In this document: positions 1-6,512 of the stretch, one piece after another
Layout: each line of letters opens with the position of its first letter
How positions within the stretch are numbered: position 1 is the stretch's first letter
DNA from: a virus
Virus record (IMG/VR): IMGVR_UViG_3300009428_000011
Location: 1-53,852 of that record
Length of the DNA: 53,852 bases
Reading direction: 5' to 3' (one strand)
Notes under the pieces: model-generated
The model's input: only the letters and a program-made list of their open reading frames with translations
Told to the model about the DNA's origin: nothing
Databases searched by the model: none
Program-made: the position numbers and the translations under genes

Positions 1-133
1 GCCCCATACCTGAGCCTTTGCCAACATGAGCAAGTACAACTGTTTCGGGATTGCGGTTGCATACGCCAGGTATACGCACTTGGCATTGCTGGCCGCGTGC
101 ACTATTTCTTATTTTTTTACTAATGAGCGACAT
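1..133 (-). CDS. YbcO-family nuclease (DUF1364), 3' part cut by window edge
   Basis: Reading leftward from the ATG at 133, the visible 44 codons begin MSLISKKIRNSARGQQCQV and continue with RIPGVCNRNPETVVLAH. This is the signature start of the lambdoid YbcO/DUF1364 family: a basic RxxARGxxC segment followed by a short Cys- and His-containing loop. E. coli YbcO is a small nuclease encoded in the nin-like part of prophages. The distal zinc-binding and catalytic half lies outside the window, so activity cannot be judged. It overlaps the end of ninB by 14 bases in another frame, which points to translational coupling at the distal end of the early operon. The edge truncation is a boundary effect and is not evidence of a pseudogene. 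Confidence 0.75.
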   Translation of the reverse strand, partial: MSLISKKIRNSARGQQCQVRIPGVCNRNPETVVLAHVGKGSGMG

Positions 134-572
134 TGTTTGACTCCCCATACATAGCTAAGTGATAAAGATCGTCCGGCTGTGGTAGTAAAAGCTCTAAATA
201 TTCAGCGCAGTATTGCTCTAACCAATTTAGATACTCGCAAAACTCTTTTGTGTTTAGCTTGCGCGTTCGCTTGCGCACGATAATTGGTTCCTCGTTGCCG
301 GCTTGAATAACTTTTACACCAAACTTTCTACGCACAAATACTTCGTGTACGTCCTCTGAGCTATTTTCTTGCCCGTAGTGCTCACGAAAATAATCAGCAA
401 TTATCTGGTTCCACATCCAAAGCAGTCTGTTTTGAGCTAAAGAGCGCTTAGCTTTATGCTCTTTAAACTCAATGACAACGTTTTTGCCTTGCTTTAAAAG
501 CGCCCTTACCGCCTGCCCTATTTGGGGCATGAAGTATTGGGCGTTAGTAGTGGTTACTACTTTCTTTGCCAT
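120..572 (-). CDS. ninB: NinB-like recombination protein
   Basis: 150 residues. The central block with KRSLAQNRLLWMW matches the hallmark of lambda NinB (Orf), a Trp-rich helix with a QNRLLW core. The C-terminus has the LPQPDDLYHLAMYGE pattern usual in this family. Lambda Orf/NinB binds single-stranded DNA and SSB and helps recombinases load in place of RecFOR. This fits a phage that also encodes a Rad52-type annealing protein and its own SSB on the other operon. Its start overlaps the end of the upstream 105-residue gene by one base (TAATG), typical of coupled early-operon genes. The length is normal for the family (about 140-150 residues). Confidence 0.82.
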   Translation of the reverse strand: MAKKVVTTTNAQYFMPQIGQAVRALLKQGKNVVIEFKEHKAKRSLAQNRLLWMWNQIIADYFREHYGQENSSEDVHEVFVRRKFGVKVIQAGNEEPIIVRKRTRKLNTKEFCEYLNWLEQYCAEYLELLLPQPDDLYHLAMYGESNNVAH

Positions 573-889
573 TACGCGGCCTTATCTGCTTTTTTAGCTG
601 GTTCGACCTTTGTCTCGCTCTCTTGTGCTGCTAACGCTTCTTTTTGTGCTTGCACTAAAATGTGTGCACCAATTGATATAAGCGCATCACGCACTTGACG
701 GTCTAAGCCGTATTTTTCAGCTAGTACAGCTGTGCACTTGGTTAAGTTAGAAAATGCTGCGTCATGGTTTACCGCTGCACCGTCCTGAATTGCTTTTGTA
801 GCCTGTGCTTTTGAATTTGAGATAAACCCATCACAAAAAACCTCGCCGGCTGGTGATAACTGAGTAAGTGTGCTTTTTTTGGTAGTCAT
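572..889 (-). CDS. Unknown small early protein, Ala-rich
   Basis: 105 residues, not recognised. The start is preceded by AGGAGC at 893-898, a good Shine-Dalgarno site about 5 bases upstream of the ATG. The middle (about residues 25-85) is Ala-rich and probably helical, and the last 20 residues are charged and Lys/Glu/Ala-rich, probably disordered. There is no signal peptide, membrane segment or Cys cluster. It sits between the P-like loader and NinB in the early operon, so a role in early DNA metabolism or host takeover is only a positional guess. Confidence 0.6.
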   Translation of the reverse strand: MTTKKSTLTQLSPAGEVFCDGFISNSKAQATKAIQDGAAVNHDAAFSNLTKCTAVLAEKYGLDRQVRDALISIGAHILVQAQKEALAAQESETKVEPAKKADKAA

Positions 890-898
890 AATTAGCTC

Positions 899-1330
899 CT
901 AAGCTGTTTTTCTTGCATTGTTAAATGTTTTTTCTAGTTGCTCGTTAAGTGAGAAACCTTGATTAGCCGGCACCTTCTTTGATGTGAAGTTGCCAGGGCT
1001 CGCTTTAACGTCTTGCATACGATTGGCCGCTTGCCTGTTTTGGCTGTGCGACTTGTTACGCTGTGCATGTTTGTTTTTTGCGGCCTCTTTTTGGTCCTTG
1101 ATGTACTGCGGTACGCTATCAACGCCACACGCTTTAGCTGCTTTTGCCATTGCGCGATTAGCTTCTGCTGTTGCAAAGCCTAATTGCTTTGGTGTCGGGT
1201 TTTTAATTCCGCCCAGGGCTGCGGCCTTTGCTTGTTGCGCGTCTGCTAAAGCGGCTTGATAGTGAACGCCTAAAATTTCTTTTAAGGCTCGAATAAATTC
1301 TTTTTGATCTTGCTCGTATGATTTAGCCAT
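899..1330 (-). CDS. Unknown basic early protein
   Basis: 143 residues, not recognised. The N-terminal 70 residues look helical and Ala/Gln-rich. Residues about 75-115 are strongly basic and Asn/Gln/Lys/His-rich (KNKHAQRNKSHSQNRQAANR), a plausible nucleic-acid-binding or flexible segment. The tail (about 116-143) is polar. It follows the P-like gene with 3 bases between stop and start, so it is translated as part of the same early operon. An antisense frame of 91 codons covers the same DNA, but it has no ribosome site and opposes operon direction, so it was not called. Confidence 0.6.
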   Translation of the reverse strand: MAKSYEQDQKEFIRALKEILGVHYQAALADAQQAKAAALGGIKNPTPKQLGFATAEANRAMAKAAKACGVDSVPQYIKDQKEAAKNKHAQRNKSHSQNRQAANRMQDVKASPGNFTSKKVPANQGFSLNEQLEKTFNNARKTA

Positions 1331-1333
1331 GGC

Positions 1334-1903
1334 TTAACCTACGTACTTCAAGTAAGCCGGCGGCTCGTTAAACTCGATTTTTAGCGGTATCGGACTTAAC
1401 TCATTCTTGCCGTACTTATCAGCAAGTTTTGTATATCGGTCCTTAGCCATCTTTTGCCATGAGCTATCCGCTAGCGTTGCGCGAGCTGCTGCGATTTGCT
1501 GGTTAAGCCAATAAACTAAAGGCTCCGACCATTCTTTATCCTTGCCGTAATTTTTAATGCGCTGCTCGTTCATTTCAGCAATGCACTGTTCTAGCGTTGG
1601 CATTCCGCGTGCCTGTAAGCATAAAATTTTAAATTCGATAGGATTTGGCGCGTGTCGTTCCGTTGCTGATCTTAATCGGGCAGCATCAAGCGCCATGCGA
1701 ACGTGCTTAGCAACAATGCCCATACCGTAAAGCTGGCTAGCGTACTCATTTGCAAATAACGCTAGGTTGCCGCGCCAATTAAAATCGCTGTTTGGGTAGT
1801 AAGCTTTAAGTCCTGGTAACACTTCGTCACCAATGATTTTAATAAGCACGCTGTTTGCTTGTGGCTTATCGCCATGCTGGATTGTTGGTAACTGGTTATT
1901 CAT
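1334..1903 (-). CDS. P: Lambda P-like replication protein, putative helicase loader
   Basis: 189 residues when started at the ATG at 1903 (a GTG lies one codon upstream). The ATG is preferred because GAGG sits 7 bases before it and because it overlaps the O stop as TGATG. The sequence is alpha-helical with a P-like layout: an N-terminal helical region, a WRGNLALFANEYASQLYG segment, and the NPIEFKILC motif resembling the P-protein PSPGQFVAWC region. Proteins of this group recruit the host DnaB helicase to O bound at the origin. Position directly after O supports the call strongly; sequence alone supports it moderately. It lacks a Walker A motif, so it is not a DnaC-type ATPase loader. Confidence 0.7.
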   Translation of the reverse strand: MNNQLPTIQHGDKPQANSVLIKIIGDEVLPGLKAYYPNSDFNWRGNLALFANEYASQLYGMGIVAKHVRMALDAARLRSATERHAPNPIEFKILCLQARGMPTLEQCIAEMNEQRIKNYGKDKEWSEPLVYWLNQQIAAARATLADSSWQKMAKDRYTKLADKYGKNELSPIPLKIEFNEPPAYLKYVG

Positions 1904-2805
1904 CACAACACCTCGTCGTCATGTGGTGAAGGAATGTGAGAAAGTGAGTCCTGCAAGTAAGCCAGCTGATCGCCGATGTTGTTTGATGGGCGTTGGCCAG
2001 TGTTTGAATATTGAGTTTGGTTCGCGTTAGCTATCCAAGAATATTTAAAACCTTGCCAATTTCTCGTTATGCACTCTGACAAACAATCATCAACACTAAG
2101 CCCATGATCGAATGCGATTTGAAATTGCTTACCGAAGTTGTTGATCACGGTTTGGCTAACACTGGCTTTTTTGGTTTTACGCATTGCTATCCAATCATCA
2201 AAAATTTGATTGCTAGGCAGTGCCGGCCAAGTGGAAAAATCCAAAGTTTCTAAAAGACTTTTTTTATTTATTTTTTTAGTTATTTCTTTTGTAATAGTTT
2301 CTTTCTTTTGTGTTACCCGTTTTTGGGTAAGTTTTTCCCCGTTTTCGGGTAAGTCGTTACCCGTTTTTGGGTAAGTTTTTCCCCGTTTTCGGGTAAGTTT
2401 GCTTTTACCCGTTTTTGGGTAAGTTTTACCCCATTCTGATACAACAGGATTAACGCCAATGTTTCGGCCATCAACACATAAAACGCCTTTTTCAATAAGC
2501 GTATTTTTAATCTCGCTAATGTGTGATTGCGAAATTCCTGTTAGCTCACTTAATTGAACGTTGTTGATCCAATCAGTTTTTTTATGCCAGCGAAAAGTTT
2601 TTCCAATAACTGCGTTTATTATTTGGAACTCTCTCCCGCTTAATTTTACCGGTGGCTTTGCTAGAGTATTAGTAAGCATGTGCGCAACTCTGTCATAGCC
2701 ATCTTCAATATCTGCTTTCACATAATCACCTGGTTTATGCTCATGCTGATTCACCTCTTTGCAAGGTGGTTCAGGGAACTTGTAAACTTCTGCTAAATTA
2801 GCCAT
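1903..2805 (-). CDS. O: Lambda O-like replication initiator
   Basis: 300 residues. Residues about 48-112 form the phage replication protein O N-terminal winged helix: KLSGREFQIINAVIGKTFRW, then a helix with LSELTGISQSHISEIKNTL. This domain binds the origin iterons. Residues about 128-168 are an odd Lys/Thr/Gly/Pro repeat because the DNA there is the iteron array of the replication origin (see that entry). This is exactly the arrangement of lambda, where ori lies inside O. The C-terminal part (about 190-300) is polar and would contact the helicase loader P. The start follows an intergenic hairpin, and the coding sequence overlaps P by one base. Confidence is high because domain, origin and neighbour agree. 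Confidence 0.88.
   Translation of the reverse strand: MANLAEVYKFPEPPCKEVNQHEHKPGDYVKADIEDGYDRVAHMLTNTLAKPPVKLSGREFQIINAVIGKTFRWHKKTDWINNVQLSELTGISQSHISEIKNTLIEKGVLCVDGRNIGVNPVVSEWGKTYPKTGKSKLTRKRGKTYPKTGNDLPENGEKLTQKRVTQKKETITKEITKKINKKSLLETLDFSTWPALPSNQIFDDWIAMRKTKKASVSQTVINNFGKQFQIAFDHGLSVDDCLSECITRNWQGFKYSWIANANQTQYSNTGQRPSNNIGDQLAYLQDSLSHIPSPHDDEVL
2240..2312. other. AT-rich unwinding region of the phage origin
   Basis: Directly beside the iterons, on the side downstream in O reading direction, the sequence is a long A/T run with oligo-T tracts (for example 2260-2280 and 2283-2310). In lambda the region opened by the O nucleoprotein complex lies on the same side of the iterons. The assignment rests on composition and position only. 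Confidence 0.65.
2313..2422 (-). repeat. Five origin iterons inside O (18 bp, 22-bp period)
   Basis: Three exact copies of the palindromic 18-mer TTACCCGTTTTTGGGTAA (2313-2330, 2357-2374, 2405-2422) alternate with two copies of the variant TTCCCCGTTTTCGGGTAA (2335-2352, 2379-2396). Start-to-start spacing is 22, 22, 22 and 26 bp, about two helical turns. This matches the lambda ori plan of tandem dyad iterons bound by O dimers. The repeat also forces a low-complexity peptide in the O protein. Confidence 0.88.
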
Positions 2806-2823
2806 AATTACCTCGTTGAATTG

Positions 2824-2860
2824 AAACCCGCTATCTTGCCTCCTAAGCTGATGCGGGTTT
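2824..2860. terminator. Hairpin between zinc-finger gene and O
   Basis: Arms AAACCCGC (2824-2831) and GCGGGTTT (2853-2860) enclose 21 bases. On the plus strand a T-rich run follows (TGTTTT). On the minus strand, the sense of the operon, only a short T run follows. It lies where lambda places tR1-like attenuators upstream of O. On the minus strand the loop carries an AGGAGG that is not next to a start codon. It may be an attenuator or a plus-strand antisense terminator; strength is uncertain. Confidence 0.4.
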
Positions 2861-2864
2861 TGTT

Positions 2865-3083
2865 TTACCTGCGAGTTGCGTAGTTTCTGCTACGTAACTC
2901 GCGCATTTCTGCACAACCAATACATAAATTGGTTTTAATAGCCTTTCTACGGGCCTCTTGAATTTCATTACCGCACTCAATGCAATCATCTGTTGGATTA
3001 ACTTCCGGCTGCTTTAAGTTGGCAATCAAGCGCGACTCCACTTGTTCTATTTCTAATTGCGCTACGTCTGCGTGATCAGCCAT
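2865..3083 (-). CDS. Small C4 zinc-finger protein (TraR/DksA-like finger)
   Basis: 72 residues with the pattern CxxC (DDCIECGNEI) then, after about 20 residues, CxxC (TNLCIGCAEM), the single four-Cys finger seen in the TraR/DksA C4 family and in many small phage proteins. The N-terminal 30 residues form an acidic helix (ADVAQLEIEQVESRL), which in TraR reaches into the RNA polymerase secondary channel. The protein is the length of TraR (about 73 residues). A role in adjusting host RNA polymerase is therefore plausible but inferred. It directly follows the CII-like gene (stop at 3084, start at 3083). The last codons are embedded in a strong hairpin at 2871-2902. Confidence 0.68.
   Translation of the reverse strand: MADHADVAQLEIEQVESRLIANLKQPEVNPTDDCIECGNEIQEARRKAIKTNLCIGCAEMRELRSRNYATRR
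2871..2902. other. Stem-loop in the 3' end of the zinc-finger gene
   Basis: GCGAGTTGCGTAG (2871-2883) and CTACGTAACTCGC (2890-2902) form a 13-bp stem with a 6-base loop. There is one A/C mismatch on the operon strand and a G-U wobble on the other strand. No T-run follows on the operon strand, so it is not a standard intrinsic terminator. It may stabilise an mRNA end or act with the hairpin at 2824-2860 as a factor-dependent stop. Confidence 0.4.
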
Positions 3084-3608
3084 TTACGCCACCTTTAACG
3101 CTGTTGCTTTAGCTGCTGGCTCATTAGGATCAGGTCTAACCATCTGCTCAATCTCAGCGATAAGTTGAAGCGCAGTAGTAATAATTGAATCACCATTTTT
3201 TTGAATATCATTAAAATCAGATTGCGTAATGAAGCCTTTTTGACGAGCAAGGCGAAACGTTTTAGCAAAATCACCCATTGTTTCTTGTTGCTTTAAAAGC
3301 TGATCCGCAACCTCCTCATCTGACAAACCAGCATCCGGCAAATCTATAATTGTCTTGCCTTCGCTATGGGCCCAGGCGTTTAAAATGCGACAGTCGTTAG
3401 TGATATTCTGAATGGCAATTGCTTCTTGCAGTGTTAATACATGCGAATCAATATTTGTATTTAGCTTATTGCTAAGTGTTGTTGGTGACTTAGCCATAAC
3501 GCGCGCAATTTCAGACACATTAAAGTCGCTAGCAATACTTGCCGCTGCTTCAAGTGGGCATCGAGCGCTTGGTTTTGCGTTTCTCGTACTCTTTTTAGAT
3601 AAAAGCAT
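3084..3608 (-). CDS. CII-type phage regulatory protein
   Basis: 174 residues matching the phage regulatory protein CII/CP76 family (PF06892), which is unrelated in detail to lambda CII but occupies its position. Residues about 15-75 hold an atypical helix-turn-helix: CPLEAAASIASDFNVSEIAR, then MAKSPTTLSNKLNT, then the LTLQEAIAIQNITND helix. The C-terminal half is helical (LKQQETMGDFAKTFRLARQ). Members are transcription factors in the early region of temperate phages, between cro and the replication genes, as here. Target promoters could not be assigned. The start ATG at 3608 follows the cro stop by 11 bases. Confidence 0.75.
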   Translation of the reverse strand: MLLSKKSTRNAKPSARCPLEAAASIASDFNVSEIARVMAKSPTTLSNKLNTNIDSHVLTLQEAIAIQNITNDCRILNAWAHSEGKTIIDLPDAGLSDEEVADQLLKQQETMGDFAKTFRLARQKGFITQSDFNDIQKNGDSIITTALQLIAEIEQMVRPDPNEPAAKATALKVA

Positions 3609-3619
3609 TTATAGTTTTC

Positions 3620-3826
3620 CTATGCTGCTGACTCAGGTTGCTCATCTTCGTATAAAGACAGATCAACTTTTAATTGTCCGCCTGTAATAAGCTGAAGCTC
3701 ACAGGCCCTGCCTTTTGGCAATCGACCTGCCTCTACCCACGGGGTGATCGCGCCGCGAGTTAATTTTAAAGCTCTGGCTAGTGCCGCTTTAGTTTTGTAG
3801 TAATCAATAGCGTCTTGAGTTTTCAT
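3620..3826 (-). CDS. cro: Cro-like repressor
   Basis: 68 residues, a single helix-turn-helix of the Cro/YdaS type: KTKAALARALKLTRGAITPW then a recognition stretch with EAGRLPKGRA. It is the first gene of the rightward early operon, transcribed divergently from cI. It has a textbook ribosome site, AAGGAG, 6 bases before the ATG. By position it should bind the shared operators at 3852-3927 and 5181-5259 and shut off cI and the early promoters during lytic growth. No dimerisation tail beyond the Glu-rich C-terminus is visible. Confidence 0.82.
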   Translation of the reverse strand: MKTQDAIDYYKTKAALARALKLTRGAITPWVEAGRLPKGRACELQLITGGQLKVDLSLYEDEQPESAA

Positions 3827-3851
3827 AAAGCGCTCCTTAGTTTGCGTTTTT

Positions 3852-3869
3852 TGTATAATAGGTTATACA
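3852..3869. promoter_or_regulatory. Operator OR1 (perfect dyad)
   Basis: TGTATAATAGGTTATACA is a perfect 7+7 bp inverted repeat with a 4-bp centre. It covers the -10 box of the cro promoter. The same half-site recurs at four other places (3910, 5181, 5216, 5242), which identifies it as the CI/Cro binding site. Confidence 0.85.
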
Positions 3870-3883
3870 CGGCAATTGTTCAA
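3855..3883 (-). promoter_or_regulatory. PR promoter for cro operon
   Basis: Reading leftward, TTGAAC (plus coordinates 3878-3883), a 17-bp spacer, then TATTAT (3855-3860). The -10 lies under operator OR1, so repressor binding would block polymerase. The transcript would start near 3848 and reach the cro ribosome site within about 20 bases. Confidence 0.75.
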
Positions 3884-3909
3884 CACAAATAAACAAACTT
3901 TAAATACAA

Positions 3910-3927
3910 TGTATAGATAACTAAACA
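3910..3927. promoter_or_regulatory. Operator OR3-like site beside cI
   Basis: TGTATAGATAACTAAACA is a degraded copy of the 18-bp operator (TGTATAR-N4-YTAWACA). It lies 13 bp upstream of the cI start, where a lambda-type OR3 would control cI itself. A third, weaker and off-length match (half-sites TGTTCAA and ATAAACA at 3877-3895) might be OR2 but is not secure. No strong cI promoter is evident; TACAAT at 3905-3910 is a possible -10. Confidence 0.65.
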
Positions 3928-3940
3928 CTTTTGGATTGTT

Positions 3941-4582
3941 ATGAGTTTCTCAGAAAGATTAATATCTCGAATGAATACCTTGGGAGTAAAAGGAAGTGAA
4001 CTAGCAAGGCAGCTTGGTACTGGTAGAGCTTCTGTTAGTCATTGGCGAACTGGTCAAGTCGCTCCATCTAGTGAGAACCTATTAAAACTATCGAAAGCAT
4101 TGAGATGCAATGCTAGGTGGCTTGCGTCCGGCGTTGGCACACCAGAAGGGAATGTAGAATTAGAGCTTGGGCCAGATCTAAGAGGTAAAGCTCCTTTAAT
4201 ATCTTGGGTTCAAGCAGGAAAATGGAAAGAAATAGATATGGCAGGCTTGCGCCAAACTGAAACGGTGTTTTATCAGCACACTGCAAATGTTAGCGATGAG
4301 GCGTTTGCGTTACGCGTCAAGGGTGACAGTATGACCTCTTTTAATGGAGGTAAATCAATTCCTGAAGGTTCGGTTATTATTGTCGATCCCAACGTACCAG
4401 CAGAGCATGGCAAAGTTGTTGTTGCGCGACTGGAAGAAAGCAACGAGGCAACATTAAAGCAACTGGTTATTGATGGCGGGGTTAAATACTTAAAGCCTTT
4501 CAATAGCAGTTATCCAACAATGCCGATAAATGGTAACTGCACAATTATTGGCGTGGTTAAGCAGCTGATTCAAGATTTTTAA
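3941..4582 (+). CDS. cI: CI-type repressor with LexA/S24 autocleavage domain
   Basis: 213 residues. Residues 5-65 are an HTH_3 DNA-binding domain (LARQLGTGRASVSHWRTGQ). Residues about 84-210 are an S24 peptidase domain: the scissile Ala92-Gly93 (WVQAG), nucleophile Ser130 (KGDSM) and general-base Lys173 (TLKQL) are all present. The protein should therefore be inactivated by RecA-stimulated self-cleavage, making the prophage SOS-inducible. It is transcribed away from cro and precedes two small envelope genes. The start has only a weak ribosome site (GGA, TTGGATTGTT), which is common for repressors kept at low level. Confidence 0.93.
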   Translation: MSFSERLISRMNTLGVKGSELARQLGTGRASVSHWRTGQVAPSSENLLKLSKALRCNARWLASGVGTPEGNVELELGPDLRGKAPLISWVQAGKWKEIDMAGLRQTETVFYQHTANVSDEAFALRVKGDSMTSFNGGKSIPEGSVIIVDPNVPAEHGKVVVARLEESNEATLKQLVIDGGVKYLKPFNSSYPTMPINGNCTIIGVVKQLIQDF

Positions 4583-4606
4583 CTTTACTAAAAAAGGCAG
4601 TTAGTA

Positions 4607-4798
4607 ATGAGTCAAAAAATAAGAAACATAGGAACCGCGATCGCGATTTTATCCTTCATAGCAATAGTTGGCGCGCACACCTATTTAACACCTAAAAATG
4701 CAAATGAGTGCATCCTAGCGAATATTGAAAATGCAAATTCAGATATGGCAGCAAAGGCCATTGTTCACTCTTGCAATAATTTATACAGCAAAAAATAA
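4607..4798 (+). CDS. Small single-span membrane protein with paired Cys
   Basis: 63 residues. Residues about 10-28 are a hydrophobic span (IGTAIAILSFIAIVGAHTYL). After it comes NECILANIENANSDMAAKA followed by IVHSC, a short module with two Cys about 21 residues apart. The same module, with the same spacing of N-x-C-[IV]-L-x-N-I and a later Cys, occurs in the lipoprotein at 19372-19869. It lies 24 bases after cI and should be expressed in the lysogen. Function is unknown; periplasmic placement of the Cys pair is inferred. Confidence 0.65.
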   Translation: MSQKIRNIGTAIAILSFIAIVGAHTYLTPKNANECILANIENANSDMAAKAIVHSCNNLYSKK

Positions 4799-4814
4799 TA
4801 GTCGAGGTTTGAAA

Positions 4815-5117
4815 GTGAATAAAAACATATTGCCAGTTATATTAATTTTTACTGTTACTGGATGCGCCTCAAGCAAAGCTATAGGCACAATTAAAGAAAC
4901 CAGCGCAAAAAATGTAGAGTATTGCGATTATATAGCCAATGTTAGCGGCACCTCTGGCTGGGGCGGGCTCGCTGCTTCTTCCGGGATTGAAAACGCTAAG
5001 GAGCAAGCAAAACAAAAAGCGATTGATTCCGGGGCCACACATATCGTATGGCAAAATATTAATGGTGGTTACTCGCCTAGCGTTTCAGCCAACACGTATA
5101 AGTGCGAAACAAAATAA
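4815..5117 (+). CDS. Lysogeny-expressed lipoprotein
   Basis: Started at the GTG at 4815, which has GAGG 7 bases upstream. A longer frame opens at 4725 but overlaps the previous gene out of frame and has no ribosome site. The 100-residue product begins MNKNILPVILIFTVTGC, a classical lipoprotein signal with lipobox VTGC. The mature part has two more Cys (VEYCDYIA and TYKCETK), an Ala-rich helix (AKEQAKQKAIDSGA) and HIVWQNI, resembling small outer-membrane lipoproteins of the DUF4156/RcsF-like type. Its place between cI and a terminator suggests a lysogenic conversion gene. A surface or exclusion role is a guess. Confidence 0.72.
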   Translation: MNKNILPVILIFTVTGCASSKAIGTIKETSAKNVEYCDYIANVSGTSGWGGLAASSGIENAKEQAKQKAIDSGATHIVWQNINGGYSPSVSANTYKCETK

Positions 5118-5147
5118 ACCGCTGACAACAGTGCTTAACACCCCACT

Positions 5148-5172
5148 GCGCCTATCAAGGCGCTTTTTTTTT
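5148..5172 (+). terminator. Intrinsic terminator of the cI operon
   Basis: GCGCCT (5148-5153), loop ATCA, AGGCGC (5158-5163), then nine T (5164-5172). It separates the repressor operon from the PL promoter 30 bases downstream. Confidence 0.92.
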
Positions 5173-5180
5173 GCCTCTTT

Positions 5181-5259
5181 TGTATAAATAATTAAACAAT
5201 TCTGTTGACCGGCCTGTATAAATGGTTATACTCATCATCATTGTATAAAGAATTAAACA
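5181..5259. promoter_or_regulatory. Left operators OL1-OL3
   Basis: Three 18-bp sites of the same family as OR1: TGTATAAATAATTAAACA (5181-5198), TGTATAAATGGTTATACT (5216-5233) and TGTATAAAGAATTAAACA (5242-5259). The middle site covers the spacer and -10 of the promoter, the first lies upstream of its -35, and the third covers the transcription start. A triple operator on each side is the lambda/P22 plan and allows cooperative or looping repression with OR. Confidence 0.82.
5205..5232 (+). promoter_or_regulatory. PL-like early promoter
   Basis: TTGACC (5205-5210), 16-bp spacer, TATACT (5227-5232). It drives the plus-strand recombination and modification operon (5274-14902) and is embedded in the three left operators. 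Confidence 0.8.
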
Positions 5260-5273
5260 AAGTTGGGGTTTAT

Positions 5274-5567
5274 ATGGATAACAATTCTCAAACACCTAGT
5301 CGATTATCACTTGAAGTAAAAACGCTTATAGCAACGCTTACGGCTGAATCATTCAACTTTAGAAGTCGCGTGCATGTAAACGTTGTTACTAATGCAAATG
5401 ACCCATCTATTAGTGTTTTTATTTATGTTGACGGCAAGTGTGAAAAGTCTTTCTTAACAATGCTTAACGAAGAAAATGCGGCAACAGAATTAAAGAAAGT
5501 GCTTGATGCGACAAGAGAAAGCAAGCGCATAGGCACTTACACCCTACCTACTCTACTAGCGAGCTAG
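5274..5567 (+). CDS. First gene of the PL operon, unknown
   Basis: 97 residues from the ATG at 5274, which has GGGG (5265-5268) just upstream. The frame stays open upstream to 5205, but that would place the promoter inside the gene. It is not recognised: soluble, mixed helix/strand, with HVNVVTNANDPSISVFIYV looking like two beta strands. It stands where lambda carries N but is not the short Arg-rich peptide expected of an N antiterminator. It could be a host-directed early protein; there is no direct evidence. Confidence 0.62.
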   Translation: MDNNSQTPSRLSLEVKTLIATLTAESFNFRSRVHVNVVTNANDPSISVFIYVDGKCEKSFLTMLNEENAATELKKVLDATRESKRIGTYTLPTLLAS

Positions 5568-5571
5568 ACCA

Positions 5572-6510
5572 ATGAGCAACGCAAAAACATCAGCAGAGAT
5601 CCAACGCTTATTAGCCGACCCATTTGAAGCGCACGATATTGAATGGCGCGTTCAACAAAGTGGCGTATCTGGCAAGAGTAAGCCTTGGGTAATGGTTATC
5701 CCTTACATCACTAACCGCGCCATTCAACAACGCTTAGACGATGTTGTCGGCATTGATGGATGGAAAAACGAATATAAAGAAGCCGCGGGCGGCAAAGGCT
5801 ACTTGTGTGGTTTAAGTGTTCGCTTTGGCGATAACTGGATCACTAAATGGGACGGTTCAGAGTATTCGCAAATTGAATCGTTAAAAGGTGCTTTATCTGG
5901 CGCTATGAAGCGTACAGCGGTGCAATTTGGCATTGGTCGCTACCTTTACTCACTTGACACCGAGTTTGCAACATGTGCACCGGTTGAAAGCCGATTTGTA
6001 GCTAACGGCGAGTTTATCAACATACCGCTTAATAAGAGCAATAAAAACGGCCCTCGCATGAGTGCAGAGTGGTTCCCGCCTGAATTACCTGATTGGGCGC
6101 TACCTAAAGCTAAGTTTGATAAGTACCTAGATGCTATCGAGCAAGCAACCAGCTTATTAACACTGCGCGAACATTACGAGCAGGCTTATAAATTTGCCGC
6201 TGTCGTTAATCGCATTGATATACGCGATAAAGCAATTGAAATAAAAGATCGCAAAAAAGCAGAGCTTGAAGCTAAAGAGCAAGAAAACACCTTGAACGAA
6301 AACAAGAAGTTTCACGCCTGGCTTAATCAATCTATCAAAGATCGCATTGTAACTGCGGAAAACGAATCAGTATTAAATTTGAACCATAAGCACTTATTAC
6401 AAGAGCTAAAAGGTCATTGTCGAGCAACCAAAGTAGATAGCAGTAACTTTGTAGCTCAAGTCAACCAAGCGCATACAGAGGCGCTAAACAAACTTAAAAA
6501 CGGAGTATAA
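5572..6510 (+). CDS. Rad52-type single-strand annealing protein
   Basis: 312 residues. The N-terminal 170 residues match the Rad52/22 family of phage annealing proteins: DPFEAHDIEWRVQQSG, then a segment with RAIQQRLDDVVGIDGW, YLCGLSVRFGDNWITKWDG, and the diagnostic IESLKGALSGAMKRTAVQFG followed by IGRYLYSL. In Rad52 this last helix-loop lines the DNA-binding groove of the ring. The C-terminal half (about 190-312) is charged and helical and probably contacts partners such as SSB. These proteins anneal complementary strands during phage recombination and concatemer formation. It starts 4 bases after the previous stop and is followed within 3 bases by its coiled-coil neighbour. Confidence 0.88.
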   Translation: MSNAKTSAEIQRLLADPFEAHDIEWRVQQSGVSGKSKPWVMVIPYITNRAIQQRLDDVVGIDGWKNEYKEAAGGKGYLCGLSVRFGDNWITKWDGSEYSQIESLKGALSGAMKRTAVQFGIGRYLYSLDTEFATCAPVESRFVANGEFINIPLNKSNKNGPRMSAEWFPPELPDWALPKAKFDKYLDAIEQATSLLTLREHYEQAYKFAAVVNRIDIRDKAIEIKDRKKAELEAKEQENTLNENKKFHAWLNQSIKDRIVTAENESVLNLNHKHLLQELKGHCRATKVDSSNFVAQVNQAHTEALNKLKNGV

Positions 6511-6512
6511 CC

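Noticed and set aside
2313-2495. 60-codon frame within O, other reading frame
   Set aside because: It exists only because the iterons lack stops. Its repetitive peptide has no start signal.
3877-3895. Middle operator OR2
   Set aside because: Half-sites TGTTCAA and ATAAACA are off consensus and one base too far apart, so it was mentioned but not called.
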